Made by a program: the position numbers and the translations under genes. Positions 38,193 through 46,711 of a stretch of DNA of 64,000 nucleotides are shown piece after piece. The stretch's first letter is position 1, and the number at the start of each line of letters is the position of its first letter. The DNA comes from WHSW01 sp963722175 (lineage in GTDB: Bacteria; Actinomycetota; Thermoleophilia; Solirubrobacterales; 70-9), in assembly GCA_963722175.1 (NCBI GenBank), contig CAVRKA010000006.1, positions 200,133-264,132 on the forward strand, in the 5' to 3' direction. The notes below the pieces were generated by a model. That model was not told the DNA's origin, made no database searches, and saw only the letters and a list, made by a program, of their open reading frames with translations.

Positions 38193-39864
38193 TTGTCTGA
38201 CTCCTGCATGTGTTCGTCGACGGCGCGGACGCAATAGGCGAGGCTCAGGCCCCCGGGCCTCGGAGAGGTGTCGGTCCAGCACGGCCACGGCTTCGTCCCC
38301 GAGCCCGCCACGCACGAGGTCACGTTCGGCGGGATCAGGTACTCGTAGCGGTCGGTCGGCGGGACCGACTCGGTGTGGCCCCCGTTGTCCCAGCGATAGA
38401 CCCGGTAGCCGTAGATCGAGTCGCCCGCCGGGACGTCGGGATCGACCGGGTTGCCCGGGATGTCCCAGTCGAAGGTCACGGTGCCGTCGCTGTTCGAGGT
38501 CTTCGAAAACCCGCCGATGTTCTTCGGCTTGTGGTTGCAGGCGTTGACATCGATCTGCGGCGACGCGGTCCCCTCGCGGACCGCGGCCCCGTTCTGGTCG
38601 ACCGCGACCGCCCAGTAGAAGACCGGGGTCGGGTCGGCCGGGAACGGATCGCAGTCGCCCGGCCACGAAAAGGGAGCCCCGTACGTCGGCAAGGCGGCGA
38701 TCGTCAGGTCGGTCCACCCGGTCACGCTCGCGTCCTGGGTCTGGTGCTCGAGCACCGGCGTGCCGCTGGTTCCCGTCTTGCTGTAGACGCGGTAGTAGAG
38801 GATGTCCTTGTCGCTCGACGGGAGCCAGTCGAGGTCGACGCCCCCGATCGTCCCGTTGCCCTCGAGCACGACGTTTCGGCCCGCCATGAACGTGTCGGGC
38901 GCCGCCGGAGCGCGCCGGTTGACCTGCACCTGGACGGTGCCGATGTTGCCGGGATTGCCGTTCGCGTCGGAGGCGACCGCGCTGATCTCGTAGGTCCCGT
39001 CGGCGACCGCGCCGGCGGTGCCGGTCGTGCCGAGGGTCCAGGTGAAGGCGGCGCTCCCGCCGCTCGGGACGACGGTCCCCTTATAGGCGCCGTCGACCCT
39101 CCAGTCGAGCGTGACCGGGCTGCCGGCGACCGAGGCGGTGAAGTCGATCGCCGTCGTCGCCGAGTTCGTAATCAGCGGCGCGTTCGGGCAGGAGCTGCCG
39201 GTCTGGCGCAGGCAGGTCACCCCGGCCCGTTGACGCCGCTCGAGTTGATCAGGGAGATCGCCCGGATCGTGTTCGCTCCACTGGTCCCGCCCCAGTCGAC
39301 CTGGATCGATACCCGCTTGTAGTCGTCGGCGTCGGAGTCGACCGAGCCGGCGCCCTGGTTGTCGACGCAGTAGCCGCCGCCGTCGTGGCCGCCGAGCCCG
39401 TCGGCCGGGTCGTCCATCGTGCAGACCGAGACCTTGACCGTGTAAGCGATATTGGCGCGGGTGATCTGCCAGGTGCCGGCCGGAGATCCTGCGTCGGGGG
39501 CGAGCCCGGGCTGGGACTGCAGCGCCGCGACGATCGAGCTCGTCGTCGCACAGGGGTTGTTGAGGCTGCCCGGCGAGGGGCAACCGTTGGTCAGCTGGCT
39601 GTACGCGACGCTCGACCCGGCGCCGCGCGCCCCCTCCTGGATCTGCCGCGCGAGGCTGACGCCGCCGGCCCGCGCCCGGTCCGAGAGCGCTGTCAGGTTG
39701 GCCGTGTTGATCAACGCCAGCGCACCGAGGACGGCCGCGGTGAAGATCATGATCGCGACCAGGACCTCGACCATCGTGTAACCGCCCTCCCCCCTCAGGC
39801 GGCGATCGGTCAGGCGTTGACCCGCGGACGTGTGCGGACAGGCGTCATCCATGCCCCCAAACAT
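38168..39864 (-). CDS. PilV-like minor pilin with long Fn3-like C-terminal region (frameshift, or two coupled genes)
   Basis: The first part (39864-39217) has the prepilin site GEGG/YTMVEVLVAIMIFTAAVLG and a PilV-like head ending SSGVNGPG. The second part (39226-38168) reads VTCLRQTGSSCPNAPLITNS followed by two or more Fn3/Ig-like domains (LDWRVDGAYKGTVVPSGGSA, YEISAVASDANGNPG, VDLDWLPSSDKDILYYRVYS, SIYGYRVYRWDNGG). The frames meet at GGGGTGA. This may be one protein of about 565 residues interrupted by a one-base error in the G-run, or two genes with a 4-base GTGA overlap. The second part has no export signal of its own, which favours one protein. Confidence 0.65.
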
Positions 39865-39925
39865 CGACCGATATACGAATTCGCTTGAGGGGCCCGGACC
39901 GTGACTAGGACGCGCGTCCGCGTGG

Positions 39926-41720
39926 CTAGGACGCGACGCGGGCGAGCTCGGCGATCGAGGTGACGCCGGCGCGGACCTTGGTCAGCCCGTCCTCACGCAG
40001 GGTCAGCATCCCAGCCTCGCGAGCGGCGGCGGTGATCTCGGCCTCGGGCGCGCCGGCGACCGTCAGGTCCTTGATCCGCTCGCTCATCTCCATCACCGAG
40101 AAGATCCCGATCCGGCCCCGATACCCGGTCTGGTTGCAGCGGGTGCAGCCGACCGGCTCGTAGGCCTCGAGGTCGGTGCCGACCCGGAAGCCGGCCTCCA
40201 GTAGCGCCTGCCTGCGAGATCAGCGTCCGTCCCTTGCAGTGCGTGCACAGCTTGCGGGCGAGCCGCTGGGCGACGACGCAGTCGAGCGCCGACGCGGTCA
40301 GGAAGCTCTCGATCCCCATCTTCGCCAGCCGGGTGATCGTGCCCGGCGCGTCGTTGGTGTGCAGGGTCGACAGCACCATGTGGCCGGTGAGCGCCGACTC
40401 GATCGCGATCCGCGCCGTCTCGGCGTCGCGGATCTCGCCGACCATGATGATGTCGGGGTCGGCGCGCAGGATCGAGCGCAGCCCGGCGGCGAAGGTCAGC
40501 CCGGCCTTCCGGTTGACGTTGATCTGGTTGATGCCCTCGATCCGGTACTCGACCGGGTCCTCGATCGTGATGATCTTCTTCTCGACCGCGTTCAGCTTCG
40601 CGAGCGCCGCGTAGAGCGAGGTCGACTTGCCCGAGCCGGTCGGCCCGGTGACGAGGACCGCGCCATGGGAGCGGGCGACCGACGGCCTCGAACGACTCGC
40701 GGCCCGTCCCGACCATGCCGAGGTCGTCGAGCGAGAGCAGCGCATGGTCCTTGTCGAGGATGCGGATCGTCGCGCCCTCGCCGCGCTGGGTCGGCAGGGT
40801 CGTGACCCGCAGGTCGACCTTGCGATCCTCGACGTTGACGGTGACGCGCCCGTCCTGCGGGACGCGCTTCTCGGCGATGTCGAGGTTGCTCATGATCTTC
40901 ACCCGCGAGACGACGCCGGCGACCATCCGCTTCGGCACCCGCGCTGCCTCGTAGAGCACGCCGTCGACGCGGAAGCGGACCCGCATCTCCTCCTCGCCCG
41001 GCTCGAAGTGGATGTCGGAGGCGCCCTCGATCGCCGCCTGGCCGAGGATCGAGTAGACGAGCTTGATGACCGGGGCGTCGTCGGCCGACTCGCGCAGCTC
41101 GGTGACCTCGCCGAGCTCCTCCTCGGCCTCGTCCTCGTCGACGGCCTCGGTGACCGCGTGTCTCGAGCGAGTTGAGCCGCGTGATCAGCGCCTCGACGTC
41201 GTCGGCGCCGCGACCGCCATCCGGCAGTTGAGGCCGGTGATCATCTGGATGTCGTCGATCGCGAGCACGTTCGCCGGATCGACCGTCGCGAGCGAGCAGC
41301 GTGTCCTTGTCGACGTAGCCGACCGGGACCGCCTGGTAGCGGCGCGCCGAGGAGACCGAGAGCAGGTTCGCCGCGCCCATGTCGACGTGGAAGGCGCTCA
41401 GGTCGATGTGGTCGAGGCCGTAGCGCTCGGCGGTCGCGCGCGCGAGCTGCTCGGAGTTGAGCAGCCGCTCCTCGAGCATCAGCTCGTCGGCGAGCCGGCC
41501 GGCGACCCGCGCGCGCTCGATCACCGCGTCGACCTGCTCACGCGTCGCGTAGCCGAGCTCGACGACGACGTCGGTGAGGAACATCGACGAGTTCCCGAGC
41601 CCGTGCGGCGGGCGTCAGCCCGGGAGTCCCCTCCGGCTCGCCGGTGCTCGCGCTGCGGGCGGCCGTCGCCGCCGGGCCCGGGGAGGGTACGGGCCGCAGG
41701 TGTGTCGGTCGATCTTCCAT
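39926..41720 (-). CDS. pilB: Type IV pilus extension ATPase PilB with N-terminal MshEN-type domain (frameshifted)
   Basis: Hexameric assembly ATPase. The N-terminal region has the MshEN pattern (RLADELMLEERLLNSEQLAR then ATAERYG), a fold that binds cyclic di-GMP in some family members. The catalytic part includes ASDIHFEPGEEEMRVRFRVD, IAEKRVPQDGRVTV, Walker A LVTGPTGSGKSTSLYAAL, IEDPVEYRIEGINQINVN, Walker B IIMVGEIRDAETARIA, LSTLHTNDAPGTITRLAKMG and a tetra-Cys zinc site (CTHCKG ... CNQTG-type CxxC). Shifts occur near 41595, 41295, 41205, 41160, 40675 and 40210. The start is ATG 41720 if the shift at 41595 is real, otherwise ATG 41584. It lies 7 bp downstream of aroE. Confidence 0.88.
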
Positions 41721-41727
41721 CTTGGGG

Positions 41728-42546
41728 TCATTCGCCGCGAGCCGCCCTTCTCATGGTCTCGATCGGGGGGTCGAGCCCGGTCCAGATCCGCAGCGAGGCC
41801 GCTCCTTGGTGGACGAGCACCTCGAGCCCGTCGATCACGCGTGCGCCCCGTTCCCGTGCACAGGATGCGAGCGCCGTCTCGTGCGACCCGTAGACGAGGT
41901 CCACCACGACTTGTTGTTCGTTGATCGCATCGGCATCGAACGGATGTGCCTTTAGGTCCTCGGACACGGGCGGGCGTTCGTTAGCCTGCGCGAGGCCGAG
42001 CGTGGTGGCGTTGAGGATCAGGTCGTAGTCGTCCGCGCGCGCTGCGCCCGCGACCCGCGCGACGCCGAGCTCGACGGCCAGGGCCTCGGCCGTCGACGCG
42101 GTCCGGTTGTGGAGGGCGACCTCGGCGCCCGCCTCCCGCAGCGCCCACACCGCCGCGCGCGCCGACCCGCCCGCGCCAACGACGAGCGCTCGCCGGCCGG
42201 CGAGCGGCTCACCGATCGCTGCGGTGATCCCGGTCGCATCCGTGTTCTCGGCCGCGACCGTGCCGCGCCCGAAGCTGAGCGTGTTGGCGGCGCCGATCGC
42301 GTGCGCCGCATCGGACGCCCGGTCGGCGATCGCGAGCGCCGCGAGCTTGTGCGGGACGGTGACGTTGACGCCCGCGAAGCCGTCGCCGGGCAGCGAGGCG
42401 ACGAGGGCCGCGAACCGTTCCGGCACGACCTCGATCGCCTCGTAGCTCCACCGGTCCGCGAGCCCGAGCTCGGCGAGCGCAGCGCTCTGCATCGCCGGCG
42501 AGCGCGAGTGCGAAACCGGGTAGCCGAGCACGGCGAGCCGCGGCAT
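41728..42546 (-). CDS. aroE: Shikimate dehydrogenase
   Basis: A protein of 272 residues that reduces 3-dehydroshikimate with NADPH. Motifs: LGYPVSHSRSPAMQSAAL (shikimate-binding SHS), FAGVNVTVPHKLAALAIADR with the catalytic Lys, ENTDATGITAAI (Asn/Asp pair), the nucleotide fold VVGAGGSARAAVWALREAGA, ILNATTLGL and a C-terminal VLVHQGAASLRIWTG. ATG 42546 overlaps the mltG stop by one base (TGATG). Upstream of pilB in the same direction, so it probably shares transcription with the pilus cluster. Confidence 0.93.
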   Translation of the reverse strand: MPRLAVLGYPVSHSRSPAMQSAALAELGLADRWSYEAIEVVPERFAALVASLPGDGFAGVNVTVPHKLAALAIADRASDAAHAIGAANTLSFGRGTVAAENTDATGITAAIGEPLAGRRALVVGAGGSARAAVWALREAGAEVALHNRTASTAEALAVELGVARVAGAARADDYDLILNATTLGLAQANERPPVSEDLKAHPFDADAINEQQVVVDLVYGSHETALASCARERGARVIDGLEVLVHQGAASLRIWTGLDPPIETMRRAARGE

Positions 42547-43682
42547 CAGCACTCGGTCGGTGAGCCGCCCTGCTCCTGCAGCGCCTGTTGGTAGGCCTCC
42601 TCGGCCGCGAAGAACTCCTCCTCGGTCTCGACGAAGGTGTGCTCGTTGCACGTGCCGGGCTTGATCACGAAGTAGAAGACGTCGGACTTCGCGGGCTTCG
42701 CGGCAGCCTCGATCGAGGCGAGGCCGGGATTGGAGATCGGGGTCGGCGGCAGCCCGGTGTGGATTCGGGTGTTGTACGGCTGGTCCTCCGCGAGCTCCGA
42801 CTCGGTCAGCTGCTCGTCGTAGTTCTGCAGGTAGTAGCGGATCGTCGAGTCCATACCGAGCGGGTTGTTGGCGGCGAGCCGGTTGTAGACGACGGCGGCG
42901 GCGAGCTTGCGCTCCTCGGGCACCGCGATCTCCTTCTCGATGATCGAGGCGATGATCAGGACGTCGTACGGCGTCAGGTTCTTCGACTTCGCGTAGGAGA
43001 GGTCGACGCCCTTGATGCGCTGCTCGAAGTCGGCGAGCTGGCGGTCGACCAGGTCGTGGACGGTCGCCTTCTTCGGCAGGTCGTTCCAGGTGTCGGGGAA
43101 CAGGAAGCCCTCCAGGTTGGGGGCGCTCTTGGCGTCGTATTTGGCCAGCTCGAACCCGGACTTCTTCGGCGGCTTCTTCGTCGCGTCCATGTAGTCGCCC
43201 TTCAGGCCGGCGTCCTTGGCAACGGCTGCGATCTGACGGCGGTCGAGGCCCTCCGGGACGGTGATCTCGGTCGTCTTCACCGGCTTTGCCGCCTTCGCCG
43301 GCGCGTCGTCGTCGCCGCCGAGCCCGTCGATCGCCTTCATGACCCCGAAGACGAGCAGCCCGAGGACGACGAGGAAGATGATCACGCCGACGATCCGCTT
43401 GATCATCAGGTGCCGCGGCGGCTGCGGTCCATGCGTCATCCGCCGCGGCGGGATCGGTGTCTCCTCCACAGGCGCTCCCCGGAAATTCGAATTTCCGGGG
43501 ACGGGCTCCTCCCCATCCCCGGTGCCTGGCGGTGCCGGTGCCGGTCCGCCCGCCTGCACCTTCGCCGCCAGCGATTCCTGCTGAGCGCGGCGGCGCGCCT
43601 CGCGCTCCGCGCGCCGACGCTCACGCTCGGCGGCCTCGGGGTCGTCGGCGAACGGGTCCTGCCAGTCGAACTCGTCGTTCAT
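42546..43682 (-). CDS. mltG: Endolytic murein transglycosylase MltG
   Basis: A protein of 378 residues. A charged, Pro-rich cytoplasmic N-terminus (~100 residues) precedes one membrane helix (KRIVGVIIFLVVLGLLVFGV), a LysM-like segment and the YceG catalytic domain. That domain has the active-site Glu in IIASIIEKEIAVPEERK, NPLGMDSTIRYYLQNYDEQL, YNTRIHTGLPPTPISNPG and the C-terminal FYFVIKPGTCNEHTF. It cuts nascent glycan strands in the envelope. A 24-bp perfect palindrome encodes PGNSNFRGAP in the disordered N-terminus. The start overlaps the ruvX stop (ATGA). Confidence 0.93.
   Translation of the reverse strand: MNDEFDWQDPFADDPEAAERERRRAEREARRRAQQESLAAKVQAGGPAPAPPGTGDGEEPVPGNSNFRGAPVEETPIPPRRMTHGPQPPRHLMIKRIVGVIIFLVVLGLLVFGVMKAIDGLGGDDDAPAKAAKPVKTTEITVPEGLDRRQIAAVAKDAGLKGDYMDATKKPPKKSGFELAKYDAKSAPNLEGFLFPDTWNDLPKKATVHDLVDRQLADFEQRIKGVDLSYAKSKNLTPYDVLIIASIIEKEIAVPEERKLAAAVVYNRLAANNPLGMDSTIRYYLQNYDEQLTESELAEDQPYNTRIHTGLPPTPISNPGLASIEAAAKPAKSDVFYFVIKPGTCNEHTFVETEEEFFAAEEAYQQALQEQGGSPTEC
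43477..43500. repeat. Perfect 24-bp palindrome inside mltG
   Basis: The two 12-base arms, ccccggaaattc and gaatttccgggg, are exact reverse complements with no spacer. The AT-rich core stands out against ~70% GC. It is translated in frame as part of the disordered MltG N-terminus. Confidence 0.8.
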
Positions 43683-44071
43683 CCCGAGCGTCCGCGGCTG
43701 GACAGGTAGGACTCGAGCAGGTGCGCGGCGGCCAGCGAGTCGGCCGGGGCTTCGGCGCCGGCGCGAGCGCTCTGCGCCGCCATCCGCGTGGTCAGCCGTT
43801 CGTCGTAGGTCTCGACCGGGATCTCGCCGAGCTCGGCTGCGAGCGCCTCCGCGAACCCGCGCGCCGACGCCGCCTGCTCGCGCTCGGCGCCGTCGAGCGA
43901 GACCGGGAGGCCGACGATGACCAGCTCGGCGCCCTCCTCCCTCGCCACCCGCGCGGCTTCGGTCGGATCCGGCGGGCTGATCACGCCCAGCGGCCGCACG
44001 ATCGTCCCGCTCGGGTCGCAGACCGCGGTCCCCGCGCGCACGTCGCCGTGATCGATCGCCAACACCCGCAT
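43679..44071 (-). CDS. ruvX: Holliday junction resolvase-like protein RuvX/YqgF
   Basis: A 130-residue RNase H-fold protein: MRVLAIDHGDVRAGTAVCDP with the first catalytic Asp, AELVIVGLPVSLDGAEREQA, ETYDERLTTRMAAQSARAG and DSLAAAHLLESYL with the last acidic residue. In E. coli the homologue acts in 16S pre-rRNA 5' maturation. ATG 44071 begins the first strand; a TTG at 44083 is possible. Located between alaS and mltG as in many Gram-positives, with ATGA coupling to mltG. Confidence 0.9.
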   Translation of the reverse strand: MRVLAIDHGDVRAGTAVCDPSGTIVRPLGVISPPDPTEAARVAREEGAELVIVGLPVSLDGAEREQAASARGFAEALAAELGEIPVETYDERLTTRMAAQSARAGAEAPADSLAAAHLLESYLSSRGRSG

Positions 44072-44095
44072 GCCGGTGCGCAACCCTAGAGGGGC

Positions 44096-46711
44096 CTAGG
44101 CGCTCAGGGAGCGGCGGATCGCCTCGGCCGCCGCCCGCAGCGCATCGTCGAGCCCGTCGGGGTTGCGGCCGCCGGCCTGGGCCGCGTCGTCGCGTCCCCC
44201 GCCACCGCCGCCGATCAGCCCGGCGACCTCCTTGATCACCCCGGAGGCGGAGAGCCCACGGTCGACCGCGCCCTTGGTGAAGCTTGCAACCAGCGCGACC
44301 TTGCCGTCCTGGCGGCCGCCGAGCACCACCGCCGCCTCGCCGTGGCGCTGCTTGACGCGGTCGGCGAGGTCGAGCAGCGCCCGCTGGTCGGCCTCCTGCG
44401 ACTCGACCGCGATCACCCGCACGCCGGCGACGTCCTCGCCCTCGGCGCCGAGCCGCTCCGCCTCCGCCCCGGCCTCCGCGCGCCCCGACTCGGCCAGCTT
44501 CGCCTCGAGCTCGGCGATCCGCTCCGCCGCCCGCTCGGCGGCGGCGACCGGGTCGCGAGAGGAGCCGAGCAGGGTCCCGGCGCGAGCGAGGTCGTCGCTG
44601 CGCCGCCGGTAGTAGTCGATCGCCTCGGGGCCGCTGAGCGCCTCGATCCGGCGCACGTTGGCGGCGCTCGAGCCCTCAGAGACGAGCGCGACGATGCCGA
44701 TCTCGGCGGTGTTGGCGACGTGCGTGCCACCGCAGAGCTCGCGCGAGACCTCGTCGACCTCGACCATCCGCACCCAGTCGCCGTACTTCTCGCCGAACAG
44801 CGCCATCGCCCCGAGCGCCTCGGCCTCGGCGCGCTCCATCTCCAGCGCCCGCACGGCGCGACTCGCCTTCACCCACTCGTTGACGCGGTCCTCGATCGCT
44901 CGCACCTCGTCGGCGCCGAGCGGCGCGCCGTGGGTGAAGTCGAAGCGCAGCTTGTCGGGCCGCACCGCCGAACCCGCCTGGCGGACGTGGGTGCCGAGCC
45001 GCTCGCGCAGCGCCGCGTGCAGGAGGTGCGTCGCGGTGTGGTTTCGCATCGTCGCGTGGCGAAGGTGGTGGTCGACGGCGGCGGTCACCTGCGCACCGCT
45101 CTCCAGACCGGTCCCGGCCACCCGCAGGGCCTGGTCGTCGCCGACGCGGTAGACGTCCTCGACCCGGGCGTCCCCCCCGCTCCACGCGAGCACGCCCGAG
45201 TCGGCGACCTGGCCGCCGCCCTCGGCGTAGAAGGGGCTCTCCTCGAGCTTGACGAGCAGCGCGCCGTCGTCGCCGAGCGGACGCGCCGCGGCGACAGCGG
45301 TCTCGGCCTCGAGCTCCCGGTAGCCGACGAAGCTCGTCGGCGGCGCCGTGGCGGTGAACTCAATCACCGCCTGATGGCGGTCGGGAGCGGCGATCGACGC
45401 ACCGCTGCGAGCGCGGGTCCGCTGCTCCTCCATCAGCGCCTCGAAGCCCTCGTCGTCGACCGCAAGGCCCTCCTCGGCGAGCAGTTCCTTGGTCAGGTCG
45501 TACGGGAAGCCGTAGGTGTCGTGGAGCTGGAAGGCGTCCTCGGCGTCGATCCAGGAGGTGCTCGCTTCCTTGGCCTCGGCGACCAGCTTCGCGAGCAGCT
45601 CGGTGCCGCGGTCGAGCGTGCGGCCGAAGCTCTCCTCCTCGTCGCCGATCCAGCGCATGATCGAGTCGCGCTCGGCCTCCAGGTGCGGATAGGCGCCGCC
45701 CATCAACTCGATCACGGTCTCCGCGAAGCGGCCCAGGTACGGCGGCTCGATCCCGATCACCCGGCCCTGCTGGATCGCTCGCCGCATGATCCGGCGCAGG
45801 ACGTAGCCGCGCTCCTCGTTCGACGGCACGACCCCGTCGGCGATCAGGTTGACGGCGCCGCGTGAGTGGTCGGCGATGATCCGCATCGCGCGCGTCACCT
45901 TCGGGTCGCCGGCGTACCGCTTCCCTGAGAGCTCCTCGGCGAGCGAGATCAGCGGTACGAACCCGTCGGTCTCGAAGATCGAGTCCACGCCCTGGAGGAT
46001 CATCGCCATCCGCTCCAGGCCCATGCCCGTGTCGATGTTCCGCGCCGGCAGGTCGGTGAGCGACCCGTCCTCGTGCAGCTCGTAGGTCATGAAGACGTGG
46101 TTCCAGTACTCGAGGTACCGATCGGTGTCATCCCCGGGGCGCTCATCGTCGGAGCCGTACTCCGGGCCGCGGTCGATGTACATCTCCGAGCACGGCCCAC
46201 ACGGGCCGGTTGGCCCCGCCTGCCAGAAGTTCTCCTTGGTCGGCAGCAGCACGATCCGCTCCTCCGGGACCCCGATCGCCTTCCAGAGCTCGATCGCCTC
46301 GGTGTCGGGGCCGAGCCCGAGCTCGTCGTCACCCTCGAACACGGTCGCCCAGATCCGCTCGGGATCGAAGCCGAAGCCCTCGAGCGAGAGCTCCCAGCCC
46401 CAGGCGATCGACTCCTCCTTGAAGTAGTCGCCGAAGCTCCAGTTCCCGAGCATCTCGAAGAAGGTCAGGTGGCGGCGGGTCTTGCCGACCTCCTCGATGT
46501 CCGGGGTGCGGAAGCACCGCTGGACGTCGCAAATGCGGGGCGCCGGCGGCTTCTCGCCGCGAAAGTAGGGCTTGAACGGCTGCATCCCCGCAACTGTGAG
46601 CAGGGTCGAGGTGTCTTCAGCGGCAGGGACCAACGAGGATGAGGGCACGCGCAGGTGCCCGCGCTCCTCGAAGAAGGAGAGGTATGTCTCGCGGATCTCG
46701 TCCGATCGCAT
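44096..46711 (-). CDS. alaS: Alanyl-tRNA synthetase
   Basis: A class II synthetase of 871 residues in an intact frame. It shows MRSDEIRETYLSFFEERGHL, motif 2 FRTPDIEEVGKTRRHLTFFE then MLGNWSFGDYFK, motif 3 DTGMGLERMAMILQG, and the editing domain with zinc ligands HNHTATHLLHAAL and CGGTHV. The C-terminal coiled-coil and DHHA1 domain read ALLDLADRVKQRHGEAAVVL and GGGGGRDDAAQAGG. ATG 46711 is preceded by TAGACT 9 nt upstream and no Shine-Dalgarno sequence. The first codons overlap the 5' end of the divergent hydrolase gene. Confidence 0.97.
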   Translation of the reverse strand: MRSDEIRETYLSFFEERGHLRVPSSSLVPAAEDTSTLLTVAGMQPFKPYFRGEKPPAPRICDVQRCFRTPDIEEVGKTRRHLTFFEMLGNWSFGDYFKEESIAWGWELSLEGFGFDPERIWATVFEGDDELGLGPDTEAIELWKAIGVPEERIVLLPTKENFWQAGPTGPCGPCSEMYIDRGPEYGSDDERPGDDTDRYLEYWNHVFMTYELHEDGSLTDLPARNIDTGMGLERMAMILQGVDSIFETDGFVPLISLAEELSGKRYAGDPKVTRAMRIIADHSRGAVNLIADGVVPSNEERGYVLRRIMRRAIQQGRVIGIEPPYLGRFAETVIELMGGAYPHLEAERDSIMRWIGDEEESFGRTLDRGTELLAKLVAEAKEASTSWIDAEDAFQLHDTYGFPYDLTKELLAEEGLAVDDEGFEALMEEQRTRARSGASIAAPDRHQAVIEFTATAPPTSFVGYRELEAETAVAAARPLGDDGALLVKLEESPFYAEGGGQVADSGVLAWSGGDARVEDVYRVGDDQALRVAGTGLESGAQVTAAVDHHLRHATMRNHTATHLLHAALRERLGTHVRQAGSAVRPDKLRFDFTHGAPLGADEVRAIEDRVNEWVKASRAVRALEMERAEAEALGAMALFGEKYGDWVRMVEVDEVSRELCGGTHVANTAEIGIVALVSEGSSAANVRRIEALSGPEAIDYYRRRSDDLARAGTLLGSSRDPVAAAERAAERIAELEAKLAESGRAEAGAEAERLGAEGEDVAGVRVIAVESQEADQRALLDLADRVKQRHGEAAVVLGGRQDGKVALVASFTKGAVDRGLSASGVIKEVAGLIGGGGGGRDDAAQAGGRNPDGLDDALRAAAEAIRRSLSA

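Noticed and set aside
27090..41720. Programmed frameshifting as the explanation for the pilus gene breaks
   Set aside because: Breaks are numerous, in both directions, and not at a shared slippery motif. Errors or ordinary mutation explain them more simply.
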